Counted from the stretch's first letter, positions 1 to 10,575 are shown. The stretch: DNA of 64,000 bases from Rhabdophis nuchalis (GCA_039707465.1 CM077644.1:202735962-202799961), one strand, 5' to 3'. Translations and numbers: made by a program. Notes: generated from the letters alone by a model not told the origin.

Positions 1-3
1 TGG

Positions 4-80
4 AAAAGAAAAACTTTTCAAGGTGGAGTTCTTGGAGTCAGAAAGACTCCAAGAACTCCACCTTGCAAAGTTTTTCTTTT
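4..80. repeat. 77-bp near-perfect hairpin
   Basis: Two 35-bp arms (4-38 and 46-80) are reverse complements with one mismatch, separated by a 7-base loop (39-45). Pairing stops at both outer ends (TGG at 1-3 against ATA at 81-83), so the hairpin looks complete although it touches the window edge. No TA or 8-bp duplication can be judged because only three bases of left flank are visible. It could be a tiny fold-back element or a hairpin RNA precursor; the sequence alone does not decide. Confidence 0.85.
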
Positions 81-1062
81 ATATTTTCTTATAATGCCCC
101 AAAGTACAAGGTGTAATGGAAAGTAACCCTTCATAGATCCACATATAAGTAGCAGGGGTGTATCTTTATTGAAACTTAAGGATAACACGCACTGTGCATT
201 GGGTAATTGTTAAAATGGTGGATCAGTGTATGTTCCTGTAAGGCAGTGTATCACTTGCATATTTCTATATTTTAATTTCCAAAAGTAACACACTTCACTA
301 GCTTATTCTTTGGTTATTATCATGTTTATTACACTGTAAAATAATTTCTGTAAAATTAAATTCTGTAAAATTTCCAGAATTAGTACTTTTTTGGTTTTCT
401 TTTTTTATTATAACATTTTAATAGGATTAATGTATCTGAAATGATATACATTAATACAGTGTTATGTGAAATTTGCTTATTCACACATACCTTTCGCTTG
501 TACAACTTCATTAAAATTGGTCTGAATAGTCAATTAGAAGTTACCACATTAATTATAATATACTTTTCCATCTTTAATACATTGTGAAATGCATAAACAC
601 TTCCCCAGTATCTATTTATCACTTGGTATTGATGTTTAAATGGTGTATCAAAGTGTAAGCAATTGTCAGCTTCCTTTTTTAGAATACATTTTAAAAGCAA
701 TTAATTTTTTATCTGTCTCAAGTCAAAATATATTGTTGTTTTATAAAGAGCTTTTGGAAGTCTATGACTATAGATATGGTCATTGTTGGCTGTGATCTGA
801 TATATTGTTTAAATCTGACATTATTTATATTGTTGAAACCCTTAAACAGCTACAAAACATTTTAATTCAAAATCTTATACACATTAAAACAACACTAATA
901 AAATGAGAAAATAAGATCAATGTAGCTTATAATTTCATAAAAAACCAAGATATAGGCATACATGGCTACTGTTAAAGTATCATAAGTGCAAATAGCAGTC
1001 TATGCATTTATAATTCAGATGAAACTTGTTGAAATTCAATGTAACACAGAGCTAAAAGAAAA
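81..1062. other. AT-rich non-coding stretch, nothing recognised
   Basis: Very AT-rich sequence with many short A and T runs and no open frame of useful length. I recognise no repeat family here. It lies 5' of the first visible FAM172A exon and is probably intron or 5' region of that gene. Confidence 0.6.
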
Positions 1063-1345
1063 GTTTTTTATTTTTTTATTTTTTTATTTTATTTAAATTT
1101 ATATCCCGCCCTTCTCCACAGAGGACCCAGGGCGGCGTACAGGAAATTTAAAAACGTACAAATACAAAGATAAATATATAATTTAAAATAAATATTAAAC
1201 ATTAAACAATCCTATCCTGTACTAAAACCAAATTTAAAATACCCAATTTAAAAGATAATTTAGATAAGATAAGATAATTTAATTTCTAGACCGCTCCCTC
1301 TCCCCAAGGGGACTCGGGAATGACCTTGGGAGAAAAACTTCCTAA
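1063..1345 (-). mobile_element. L2-type LINE 3' ends (two subfamilies abutting)
   Basis: Read on the minus strand this ends in a GGGCGGGATATAAATT-like block followed by an A/T-rich TAAAATAAA tail, the 3' end seen on every L2-type copy in this window (for example 4236-4302). From about 1272 a second 3' end with the CGGTCTA variant (compare 22700-22735) abuts the first. Only untranslated tail is present; no reverse-transcriptase code remains. Confidence 0.75.
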
Positions 1346-2080
1346 ACTATATAATGAAGTTAATGTTCCAGATTTTTATTCTTATTACAATTGTTGAAAT
1401 GCATATGTTTGCTACAAGAATCGTAATGTTTGGTAGTACATAACAATGTGAACATTTATTTTCACTTCTGAACATAATTAAAAATTCATACAGGGCAAGA
1501 TTAAAAAAGAACATTTATTATCCCTACTGAAAATGTGTTATTATAAAAGCTTGAACCAGTATTGAAAAAAAATAGTTTCTGGCCAAAAAAATGCCAAGTT
1601 TCTAGCAAAGATTTTGACTCTTCTGATGCTGACATGTTTGGAAATGCTTTTGAATTTATTCAATATTAAACCATGCAATTTTATGCACCTTTTCATAGGT
1701 AGCTCTTCAGTTATCACAACAATTGGGACCTATATTGCTGTTACTAAGCAATGTGGTTGTGAAGTGCAATATCACTTGACTACATTACTTAGCAACAGAA
1801 ATCCTACCAGCCCCAGGTACTATCATAATGTCAGGATCATGGGGTTGTTAAGAGCAAAGAGCCAAGTATAATGATCTTTGGGAATGACCTTGGGAGATGG
1901 AGCAAAGAATGCTCCAGATAAGAGATAAGATAAGAGATAAGATTGCTCAGATAAGAGACCTCATAACCCGCAACTTCATAATGGGCAGAGCAAGAGGCTT
2001 CCCTAATTTCTCATGCTGTAAAAGTGATGGTGGGCGGATTGTACTTTCAGACTTGCAAGATTCTATTAATGTAGCTTTAG
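1346..2080. other. Non-coding stretch with a degraded repeat
   Basis: 1721-1860 contains the words 'actaagcaatgtggttgtgaa' in part and 'cttagcaacagaaat', which resemble the interior of the TA-type miniature elements at 15943 and 26861, so this may be an eroded relative. An 18-base string (GGGAATGACCTTGGGAGA) at 1316-1333 recurs exactly at 1880-1897, next to AGATAAG-rich runs in both places. Nothing else is recognised and the short open frames look accidental. Confidence 0.4.
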
Positions 2081-3030
2081 AATAATAATCATCATCATCA
2101 TCATCATCATCTTTATTGTCATTGTAAAAATTACAATGAAATTGGTTTTAACTTTACTGGTGCAAAATTATAACAGAAACAAAAAAGAGAGAAAAGAAAA
2201 AAGAAAAAACTAGCATGTGCATGGAGTGATTGCGGTTGAATTTAAAAGTCTCACAGCCCATGGATAGAAGCTACCTTTAAACCTGTTCGTTCGGCTGGCT
2301 ATACTTTGATATCTTCTGCGTGATGGTAGAAGGGCAAAGAGATACTAACCAGGGTATGAATCATCTTTGAGAATCTTCCTTGCTCTGCTAAAGCAGCGAG
2401 ATCTGGCGATGTTATCCAGTGATGTCAGAGGGCAACCGATGGTTTCTTGTGCCGAATTGATCACTCTCTGTAGTGCCTTCCTCTCCGCAACTGTTAAACC
2501 AGCATACCACACTGTGATACAATATGTGAGGACACTTTCTATGATGGACCGATAGAAAGAGGTCATCAGCCGTTGTTCCACCTGATTTTTCCGCAGGACT
2601 CTAAGGAAATGAAGTCTCTGTTGAGCTTTTCCAATCACCAGAGACGTGTTGTTTTTCCAGGTGAGATCTTGGCTAATAAGCACTCCTAAGAATTTAAAAG
2701 AGGAAACCCTCTCCACACAGCCCCCCTCGATATACAGTGGGGCAGGTTCCTCTCTGTGCCTACGGAAATCTAGCACCATCTCCTTTGTCTTGCTAGTATT
2801 TAGATGTAAGTTGTTTCTTGAGCACCATGCGGATACCTTCTGGACTTCTTCCCTGTATGCTGATTCGTCCCCTCCAGTTATGAGACCCACCACCGTTGTG
2901 TCATCTGCAAACTTTATTATGATGTTGGATGGATCAGAGGATATGCAGTCATATGTATACAGTGAGTAGAGGTAGGGGCTGAGCACACAGCCCTGAGGGG
3001 AGCCTGTGCTGAGCTTCAGTGTGGAAGATG
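2081..3030 (-). mobile_element. Rex/Babar-like LINE, 5'-truncated
   Basis: The minus strand carries the C-terminal half of a non-LTR reverse transcriptase. The open frame 2986-2345 begins just after a PQGCVLSP-type motif (about 3005-2980), has the catalytic FADDT box near its start, then NTSKTKEM, SFKFLGV, DLTW and FYRSIIESVLTYCITVWY motifs typical of the CR1/Rex group. The 3' end at about 2130-2081 reads ACAATGACAATAAAG followed by a GATGAT simple repeat, the tail I associate with Rex1/Babar elements. About 640 bases of frame remain open, but the element lacks its endonuclease and N-terminal reverse-transcriptase part. Confidence 0.8.
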
Positions 3031-3725
3031 TGTTTCCTGCCTAGTTTACCTTGTGAGGTTGCTAGTAGGAGTCCTAGGCTAGGAATGCAGAGTGGGAGCT
3101 GCTACAGGTGATGCTAAGTGCAGGTGGGCTAGTGAGGACTGTAGAGGGGTGCTACAGAGTGAAGCTGGTCCAGCAAGGATTGTAGCTGTGTGCTGAGGAG
3201 ATGGCAAGTTCTGTGGGTGGGTAGATGCTGGTTCTCAAGGAGTATTGTAATCTAATTTGTTCTTTTTTTTAAACCTTATTTATCCTTCCTGTTGATAGTT
3301 TTCTATTACTATGAATGCGTGTTGAATTGGGGGGAGGAAGAAGATACCTGTAATATAGATGTATCAGGAAAAGATAGCTAGCATTTGAGAATAAGCACTG
3401 CAGATCTGTGGATTTAAAAGTGATTGAGAATCAAGCAGATTTAGTCTGATATATCAGGAAAAGCAACTACAGAGACAGGCAAATTACAATGATAAGTATT
3501 TTTTTTTAAGTAGTAGGTTGTAGACTTTAAAAATAAATTATATTGAAGTGAGAAATGTGGAGAGGTTGCAAAACTTGAAGCTGTTGTCATCCCAGTCATA
3601 GCAGACAATCAAACTCTAGATATTAGATTACAGATTAACAATTATTTCCGTGTTACTTTAGTATATTATTATATTTGATTAAGAAATTCTTTAAAAATGA
3701 ATTATTTTTGAATTATGAATTAAGA
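3031..3725. other. Unassigned non-coding sequence
   Basis: 3031-3240 is a GC-richer block with repeated GCTAGT/GCTACAG words that could be the 5' side of the LINE at 2081-3030 or another repeat; I could not tell. 3241-3725 is ordinary AT-rich sequence in which I see nothing. Confidence 0.4.
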
Positions 3726-4522
3726 GCTGTGGTGGCGCAGTGGTTAGAATGCAGTACTAGTACGAGGCACTCCCATATAACACCAATCCTGCGCGAGCTG
3801 CACTGGCTTCCTGTGGTCTTTCGGGTGCGCTTCAAGGTTTTGACGACCATCTTCAAAACGCTCCATGGCTCGGGACCTAGTTATATGCGAGACCATCTCC
3901 TGCCCCATACATCCCTTAGACCGATACGCTCCCACAGAGAGGGCCTTCTCAGGGTGCCGTCGGCCGGACAATGCCGACTGGCGACACCCAGGGGAAGGGC
4001 CTTCTCTGTGGCGGGCCCTGCCCTGTGGAATGATCTACCCCCAGAACTTTGTACCATCACCGACCTCCGCCTCTTCCGCCAGTGTTTAAAAACACACCTC
4101 TTCCATCAAGCCAGCCTAACATAGCCTCCGCTGGGACTAGCCATAGATAGTTTTAATTCGGGGATTTTAATTGGTTTTAGCACAGGATGGGGATCTAATA
4201 GGTTTTTAAATTTTGTATTGTGTTTTTTGTATGTATTTTAATTTCCTGTGCGCCGCCCTGGGTCCTCTTGGGTGGGATATAAATTTAATAAAATAAAAAA
4301 TAAGTACTGTAGGCCACTTCTACTGATTACTGGCTGCCAAAAGTTTGGCAGTTCGAATCTCACCAGCTGAAGGTTGGTTGACTCAGCCTTCCTTCTGAGG
4401 TCCGTAAAATGAGGACCCAGATTGTTGGGGGCAATATGCTGACTGTAAACCGCTTAGAGAGGGTAAAGCACTGAGTGTAAAGCACTGTGAAGCGGTATAT
4501 AAGTCTAAGTGCTATTGCTGTT
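3726..4522 (+). mobile_element. tRNA-derived SINE split by an L2 insertion
   Basis: The head at 3726-3758 carries an RNA polymerase III A-box-like TGGCGCAGTGG. The body resumes at 4303 with a B-box-like GTTCGAATCTC (4351-4361), then the tail with GAAGCGGTATATAAGTCTAAGTGC in part. The two halves join cleanly if the L2 fragment 3759-4302 is removed, because AGTACT occurs at both junctions (3753-3758 and 4303-4308). This is the tRNA-derived SINE structure common in squamates; the family name Sauria-like is from memory. Confidence 0.8.
3759..4302 (+). mobile_element. L2-type LINE fragment (ORF2 C-terminus and 3' end)
   Basis: 5'-truncated copy inserted into the SINE at 3726-4522 with a 6-bp AGTACT duplication. 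It encodes the conserved C-terminal tail of L2/CR1-like ORF2: LRELHWLPV, RVRFKVLTTIFK, GPSYMRDHLLPHTS, GRAFSVAGPALWNDLPPE and LKTHLFHQA are all readable at 3775-4124. The 3' end reads CCTGGGTCCTCTTGGGTGGG then TAATAAAATAAA. The truncation shows it is a dead-on-arrival copy. Confidence 0.85.
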
Positions 4523-4768
4523 ATATGCTTAAGAAATGAAGACAGATGACCATGGACAGAGAATTTTGGGAAAAGGGATAAAAAATTTATGCTGATTGTT
4601 ACTGATTTTATTGAAAAAAACTGCCAACAGCTTTGGTATAGATGGAAAGCAAAGGCAACTGAGTGTATTTGCAAAGCAAATTGGGAATGGAAAAGGAAAT
4701 GCATAAACAATCCCTTAAATTAAGAATTATTGTTAGAGAGGATATCTTAGAATTGTATGCCCATGAGA
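4523..4768. other. Unremarkable AT-rich spacer
   Basis: No repeat or coding signal recognised between the SINE and the TA-flanked element starting at 4771. Confidence 0.5.
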
Positions 4769-4770
4769 TA

Positions 4771-5335
4771 CTGTATTTTTCGGAGTATAAGACGCACCTT
4801 TTTCTCTCTAAAAAGAGGCTGAAAATCTGGGTGCGTCTTATACATTGAATACAGCATTTTTTTTGCCTCCCGGAACCCCGGCCCCTTCACCAAAATGGCT
4901 GTGCATAGCCTTACGGAGGCTTCCAGAGAGCTCCTGGGGGCTGGGGAGAGCAGAAATTAGCCTCAAATGGGCCATTTTGCCCCCCCCCAGCCCCCAGCAG
5001 CACTCTATATGCCTCCATAGGACTATGCATGCAATTTATTTGACACAAAAATGGCCCGTTTTCACGGGCCATTCTTTGCTCATTTTTGACCCACCCCCAC
5101 CCCCCAGGAGCACTGTGCAACCCTACCTCCCAAGGCTAATCATGCTTTTTATTTGAAGAAAAACGGCCCCGTTTGCACGGAGAAACGGGCCGTTTAGGAG
5201 ATGTTTGCAGCATGTAGAAACACACTCTAAGCTCCTTAACTGTTTCTGTGCCAGCAGAAACCAAGTCTTAAGGTTTGTCAGCGATTTCCTTCTCCAGGAC
5301 ATGGCTAAATACACCTGGAAACATCAACCTACCTA

Positions 5336-5378
<43 letters not shown>

Positions 5379-5717
5379 ACCTACTGCATTTCTCTCTCTC
5401 TATTTCTCTCTCTATTCTTCTACCTACCTACCTACACACACACTCTCTCTCCCTATCTACCTACTGCATTTCTCTCTTTCTCTATTTCTTTACCTATCTA
5501 CTCTCTTTCTACCTACCTACTGTATTTCTCTCTATTTCTCTCTCTCTATCCCTTTATCTACCTACCTACCTACTCTCTCTACCTACCTACTGTATTTCTC
5601 TTTCTTTCTCTCCCTCTCTATCCGTCTATCTACCTACCTACTTTTTTTTGTAATTTGCCTCTTCAAAACCTTGGTGTGTCTTATACTCCGGTGCGTCTTA
5701 TACTCCGAAAAATACGG
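4771..5717. mobile_element. TA-flanked inverted-repeat DNA element, 947 bp
   Basis: The left end begins CTGTATTTTTCGGAGTATAA followed by GACGCACC; the right end is its reverse complement and ends CCGAAAAATACGG. TA lies immediately outside each end (4769-4770 and 5718-5719). A second, inner GGGTGCGTCTTATAC near 4830 makes each end a double inverted motif. No transposase code is present. The interior has CpG-poor filler with CCCCCC runs and the minisatellite at 5328-5640. The ends resemble those of 38813-39819, so both belong to one non-autonomous family; TA duplication suggests the Tc1/mariner group but the superfamily is not proven. Confidence 0.8.
5328..5640 (-). repeat. Minisatellite with CTACCTAC / TGTATTTCTCTCT units
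   Basis: Irregular tandem units combine (CTAC)n, TGCATTTC or TGTATTTC, CTCTCTATTTCTCTC and CTATCTAC. The reverse complement of a unit (GTAGGTAG, GATAGAGAG, GAAATACAG) matches the large array at 52132-53703, so strand minus is given relative to that array. It lies wholly inside the TA-flanked element 4771-5717. Confidence 0.85.
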
Positions 5718-5926
5718 TACATTTTATGACAAATGTTGGAAATGTTTTTTCTTGAGTTATTTATTTGTTTATTTAGCAACACTTCTAGCCTATTCCATTC
5801 CATTCTAGCACCTTTTTTTCAGATACTATTGACTTAAAAAGAACTGTTCGATTTCTGTAATGATTTTTTCTAGTCAAGGTATTTCAGCAAATAAATGTAG
5901 CATTCTAATTTATAATTTTTTTTCAG

Positions 5927-6050
5927 CTTATCACCTCAAGATTGATGCATGTTTTCATCATTGCCTTAAGCTTGCTGAGAGTTTGGATAAACATGGCGCA
6001 ACTCCAACAAGGAGGTCCTGATGAAAAAGAGAAGACTACAGCATTAAAGG
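5927..6050 (+). CDS. FAM172A: FAM172A (ARB2A) exon with the conserved N-terminus
   Basis: The exon follows a poly-T tract ending TTTTTTTTCAG and ends before GTACAA. The open frame reads through the whole exon. Candidate starts are ATG 5945, giving a hydrophobic leader MHVFIIALSLLRVW, and ATG 5993, which opens the strongly conserved block MAQLQQGGPDEKEKTTALK. The end leaves one G that completes the Asp codon at 12773, so the phase agrees with the next exon. Because the frame is open up to the splice acceptor, the true start may lie in an upstream exon outside the window. FAM172A is known as a nuclear and cytoplasmic regulator of alternative splicing that works with CHD7 and Argonaute 2; its Arb2 domain is related to fission yeast Arb2. 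Identification rests on the remembered vertebrate protein. Confidence 0.92.
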
Positions 6051-6929
6051 GTACAAATTAATTTGGAACTTCTCCATAGGCACTCCATAGACTGTGTTCT
6101 GATGAACTATAATTTTGTGGTTAGTAAAACAGGTGAGCAAGTGCAAATGATACAACCCACATTTCTTGGCTGCAATAAATCTCTTACATATATCCATAAT
6201 CCAGAATTTTTTGTTCTTTACTTCCAAAAAAGAGATATCAGCATGCAACAGGATTGCTGTTAGCAGTTATAGAGATGCCAGTTGGATCCCCTTGATGACA
6301 AAAATCCTATTGTGGAAAGAAAAATGCTACAACTTATGCATATTAGTCAACACACAGAAGGAATAAAATAGTAGGAAAAGTTTTAAAGAAACATACCATA
6401 TTTTTTTTGCAAAAGTTGATACTGAATTAATTTATTACAATAATTTCAAAGTTATTTCAGTGGAAGGACATACAAAATTCCACCATGGCAGCCTGGTTGA
6501 ATTAGATTTCTCTCTCTTTCTCTTTGGGAGTAATTGTTGCTTATTTGGTTCACTTTTAGATTTCTATAACTTTTAATTTGATACAGTTTGGGATTTTGAA
6601 TCCTAATCCCTGCTGAAGTTTCTTCAACATGCCTGTTTTTCTTCCTCTAAACATGAAATGGGATACTATACTATATCCCATTTTATATGCTGTTTTCAGT
6701 CTTCAGAAATAGAGTGCCATATAAACTGTCAATCAATGTATGATGTCCCGAATTATGTAGAAAACTGACAGGACACAAATGTAATCAATATGCTCCTTGG
6801 AGGCAGTATTCACATGATAGCTTCAGACATTTTCACTCTGTAGGAGGCGGGGCAATTGAATCTCCTCACCCTTATAATGCTGTCTTCTTCTGCACTTTCC
6901 CTCAAAATAACAATGGAAAGATAACAATG

Positions 6930-7078
6930 TTTCATGTGCCTTGACATCTGGTCATGCTGGCCATATGACCATAAAAATGTCTTTGGACAATGATGGCTTC
7001 GTCAGCTAAGAAACAGAGATGAGCACTGACCCCTAGAGTTGGATATGATTGGACAAGGGAAACCTTTTCCTTTACTTA
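6930..7078 (+). mobile_element. SINE fragment (3' half)
   Basis: Contains the words GGTCATGCTGGCCATATGACC, AACAGAGATGAGCAC, CCCCTAGAGTTGGATATGA and AAACCTTTTCCTTTAC, which I recognise as the 3' half of a SINE widespread in squamates. The tRNA-like head is missing. Confidence 0.6.
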
Positions 7079-9018
7079 TGTTGGTAAACAATTTTTATTG
7101 GTTTTACAGTATTTGTGGGAAAAGGGTTGTAGGGTTAAAATAACATTATAGAGGCTTCCATGCCGGAGGTGGTGGTCCTCCCAAAACTTCATACAAATAC
7201 AATATTTTTTAAAGAAAGCAAAGGGCAAGCATACATATATGTTACATTGTATAATCCGTACATTCAATCATGTTTTTCATCACCATCAAATACAACTATC
7301 ACAATAAAATTTCAAATAAAATAATTTTTGAGATCTGAGTCTTTTTGCTATTGATTCTTCTTCTCCCTTCCCATCGACGGGCGGAGCCACGCCCCCCCCC
7401 CCTGTTCCCTCTTCTTCGTCTCCTAGGAGTGAGGAATGCTTTTGAAGAAAGGCCTCCGCCTCTCTTAATGTTTTAAGTCTAATTCTGCCTCTTTCCCAAA
7501 AGACCAACATTTCTTCTGGCAGGAACCATTTGAACCAAACTCCTTTTTTATATAATTTTTTGGATAAGAAGGAATATTTCCTTCTTATCTCTCTAATTTT
7601 TTTGGGAATTTGTTTCAAAATAGCAACTTCTTTTTCCTGATATTTCAGAGGTCCTCCCCGCTGGGCCCTCAATATCTCATCCCTTGTGGACCTCCTTAAA
7701 AATTTAATATGGACTTCCCTTGTTACATCATTTATTCTAGCATATGCTGAATTAATTCTATAAACCAGGTCCATATCCCACCAGAGTTGTTCTTTATTCC
7801 TTTTAATATAATCTGCTAAAATTGTACTCATAAGATGTTTAAGATCTTCTCCTTCTATCTCTGGTATGTTCTGGAACCTGAGAAAAAAAGACATTCTTTC
7901 AAGTTCAATCTTGGTCATATGACCTCCCAATTCTGCGCTTTCCTTCCGAATTTCCTCTACCTCTTCCCTTATCTCAGCTGACACCCCCCCAACTCCTCAA
8001 TTTTTTGTTTATTATCCATTGTATTTCTTTGTGTCTCGAACAGCTCTAGTTTTAAATTTGTCAAGTCATTTCAGATTTCATGTACATTTTTCATAATGTC
8101 CTGAAGCATCTCCTTTGTTGTAAATTCCTGAGTGCTCTCGCCAGTCCCTTCTTTTTGTAACAATGCGGTGATCTTTGTCTGCTGCATAACTGGACTGGAG
8201 TGGGCTGATGATGGAGCAGAAGAGGACTTTGCAATAGGTGGTTTTTTTAGAAGCCATTGTTCCGATTATAAATTCCAATTTGTAAAAAAAAAAAAAAAGG
8301 CATCAGAAAAGCAAGCAGCCGATGAAGTCCGAGGTGTCGGGGCAACCCGAATAAAAGTTCAGTCCGGGTATCACATAAAACCAAGAAAGCCAAAGAAACC
8401 AAAAAGAAGAAATTGTATTATCAAAATCAATCTGGATGTCCACGTATTGGGAGAGATACCAAAGGTTTTCCGAGGAGAAATTTAGCTGGACAGTTTAAGA
8501 TCTTGCAATTTCAAACGCCAAAGGAAAAGTTCATAGACAAAGAGAAAGTTTCCGACAGGGAACAAAGAGGAGCCATCTTCCCCGCCTCTCACAGGAAGGA
8601 GAGTGAAAGTTTCATTTTCCTGTTGCAAAAAGCTTCGATACAATGTTGCAACTGCGATAATGTAGATACAATTTTTTAAAAATTGTTGCTATTTCAGGTG
8701 ACAGACTAGTTCTCTCATTCTCCCCATTCCTAGGGAGAACTTTTTCAGACACCGCTTTATTCCGAGGGGGGGTCAAAACAGATTAGCTCCCCCCTCCATT
8801 CTCCGTTTAAAGTTAATTGAAGGTAAAACTCACGGTATTCGCTTATCCCTCAATTGCAGACCTGAAGATTAGGAAAGATCCTCCATCCCCGGCACTCCAG
8901 CCAGCTTCCGAATTCTTCCATTAATTCCAGAGTCCATCGGCGAAAGGGCAAAGCCCTCCCTTTCTGCCTCCCGGCTCCTGGGGCGAGGCTGGAAAGACGC
9001 CCCACCGGCCGCCACCTG
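7079..9018 (-). mobile_element. L1-type LINE with ORF1 but no ORF2
   Basis: On the minus strand, a GC-rich 5' untranslated stretch (9018 to about 8258) is followed by a damaged ORF1 (8257-7286) and then directly by a short tail containing CCAATAAAAATTG near 7100. Nothing resembling the L1 endonuclease or reverse transcriptase lies between the ORF1 stop and the tail. The 5' region seems to continue beyond the L2 insertion at 10424-10575. This half-L1 layout resembles the HAL1 elements of mammals, but an ordinary L1 that lost ORF2 by deletion is equally possible. Confidence 0.7.
7286..8257 (-). pseudogene. L1 ORF1-like RNA-binding protein, frameshifted
   Basis: The open part (7984-7286) shows the ORF1p RRM and C-terminal domain: SFFLRFQNIPE, VYRINSAYARINDVTREVHI, IKFLRRSTRDEILRAQR, then a basic stretch KIREIRRKYSFLSKKLYKKG and FLPEEMLVFWERGRIR. 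Upstream, the frame can be followed through a predicted coiled coil (FETQRNTMDNKQKIEELGG) to a likely start MASKK at 8257, but three lesions break it: an extra A in the A-run after the start, an in-frame TGA near 8069, and an extra base in the G-run near 7985. Intact length would be about 320 residues, normal for ORF1p. The known role of ORF1p is as an RNA-binding, trimeric nucleic-acid chaperone in L1 particles. Confidence 0.8.
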
Positions 9019-10423
9019 GTTTATTTATTTATTTATTCGAATTTATACCCCGCCCTTCTCCTTGTTAGGACCCAGGGCGGTGCACAGGCATTATTTAAAA
9101 ACCACAATAAATACAATATACAACATTAAAATATATTAAATTATTTACCCATGCTAAAACCCATATTTAAAAAACCCTACCAAATTATAATGTATGTATA
9201 AAAGTCAGAACGGGGGCTATCCTAGGCCGGCTTGTTGGAATAAATGCGTCTTGAGACGTTGGCGGAAGAGGCGGAGGTCCGAGGTAGTGCGAAGGTCGGG
9301 GGGTAGGTCGTTCCAGAGGCCCGCGCCTGCCACAGAGATGGCTCTTCCTCTGGGTGTCACCAGCCGGCATTGCCCAGCCGACGGCACCCGGAGAAGGCCC
9401 TCTCTGTGGGAGCGGACCGGACGAAGGGATGTATGGGGCAGGAGGCGGTCTCATATATAGCTAGGCCCCGAGCCATGGAGCGATTTAAAGATGGTGGTCA
9501 ACACCTTGAAGCGCACTCGAAAGGCCACAGGCAGCCAGTGCAGCTTGCGCAGGAGAGGTGTTACGTGGGCGTGCCTTGAGGCACCCATAACCACCCGCGC
9601 GGCCGCATTCCCGGCTGTCCATGGAGGACCATGTGGCTGCCGTGGCCAGGGGGGCATTCTATCAGGTACGCCTGATACGCCAGTTGCGCCCCTTACTGGA
9701 CCGGGGAGCCCTTCGCACAGTCACTCAAGCGCTTGTGAAATCACGGCTGGATTACTGTAACGCTCTCTACATGGGGCTCCCCTTGAGGTGCACTCGAAAG
9801 CTACAGTTAGTACAGAATGCGGCCGCGCGGGTGATTATGGGTGCCTCAAGGCAAACCCACGTAACACCTCTCCTGCGCGAGCTGCACTGGCTGCCTGTGG
9901 CCTCCGCCTCTTCCGCCAACGTCTTAAGACGTACTTATTCCAACAAGCCGGCCTAGGATAGCCCCCCGTTTCTGACTTTTTAAAAATAAATTATAATTTG
10001 GTAAGGTTTTAACATGGGTTTTAGCACGGGTTTAATTAATTTAATATATTTTAATTGATATATATTGTATTTTGTGGTTTTAAATAATGCCTGTGCGCCG
10101 CCCTGGGTCCTAACAAGGAGAAGGGCGGGGTATAAATTTAATAAAATAAATAAATAAATAAATAATTCTGCACTAACTGTAGCTTTCGAGTGCGCCTCAA
10201 GGGGAGCCCCATGTAGAGAGCGTTACAGTAATCCAGCCGAGATGTCACAAGCGCTTGAGTGACTGTGCGAAGGGCCCCCCGGTCCAGTAAGGGGCACAAC
10301 TGGCGTATCAGGCGAACCTGATAGAACGCCCCCCTGGCCACGGCCGCCACATGGTCCTCCATGGACAGCCGGGAATCCAGGAGGACGCCCAAGTTGCGCG
10401 CCCTCTCCACGGGGGCCTCCAGC
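9019..10423. mobile_element. Cluster of three L2-type LINE segments in alternating orientation
   Basis: Segment 1 (9019-9612, minus) starts at a TTTATTTA tail and the CCCCGCCCTTCTCC 3' block and runs back into ORF2. Segment 2 (about 9613-10166, plus) reads MEDHVAAVARGAFYQVRLIRQL, then jumps from CTGGCTGCCTGTGGCC to CTCCGCCTCTTCCGCC near 9903, so about 250 bases are deleted, and ends in a normal 3' tail. Segment 3 (10167-10423, minus) repeats the same coding stretch inverted. Parts of 9553-9612 and 9815-9890 are reverse complements, as are 9613-9820 and 10178-10372. It sits inside the L1 relic. Confidence 0.8.
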
Positions 10424-10575
10424 GAGGTTGGGGGTCTCCAGCGAGCCGCCCATACGGCAGGGGGTTCCTACAAAAACCCCTGTGCCCCCCTGGAGGGGCC
10501 ACCAGGACAGCAAGCGGCGGATGTGTATCAAACACGTCTGTCGCCCATGAAAACCAGAAGTCGAGTCCCCCTTTA
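10424..10575 (-). mobile_element. Probable continuation of the L1 5' untranslated region
   Basis: GC-rich block ending in AAAACCAGAAGTCG at its 5' boundary on the minus strand. Its composition matches 8700-9018 and it lies directly on the far side of the L2 cluster, so I infer it is the separated 5' end of the L1 at 7079-9018. The words TCCAGCGAGGTTGG and TCCAGCGAGCCGCC are direct near-repeats within it. Confidence 0.45.

Noticed and set aside
2345..2986. Intact cellular protein-coding gene
   Set aside because: The FADDT reverse-transcriptase box and the LINE 3' tail show it is a truncated retrotransposon.
3726..4522. Functional tRNA gene
   Set aside because: A- and B-box-like words are present, but the sequence has no cloverleaf and continues into a SINE tail; the same holds for 53807-53955.
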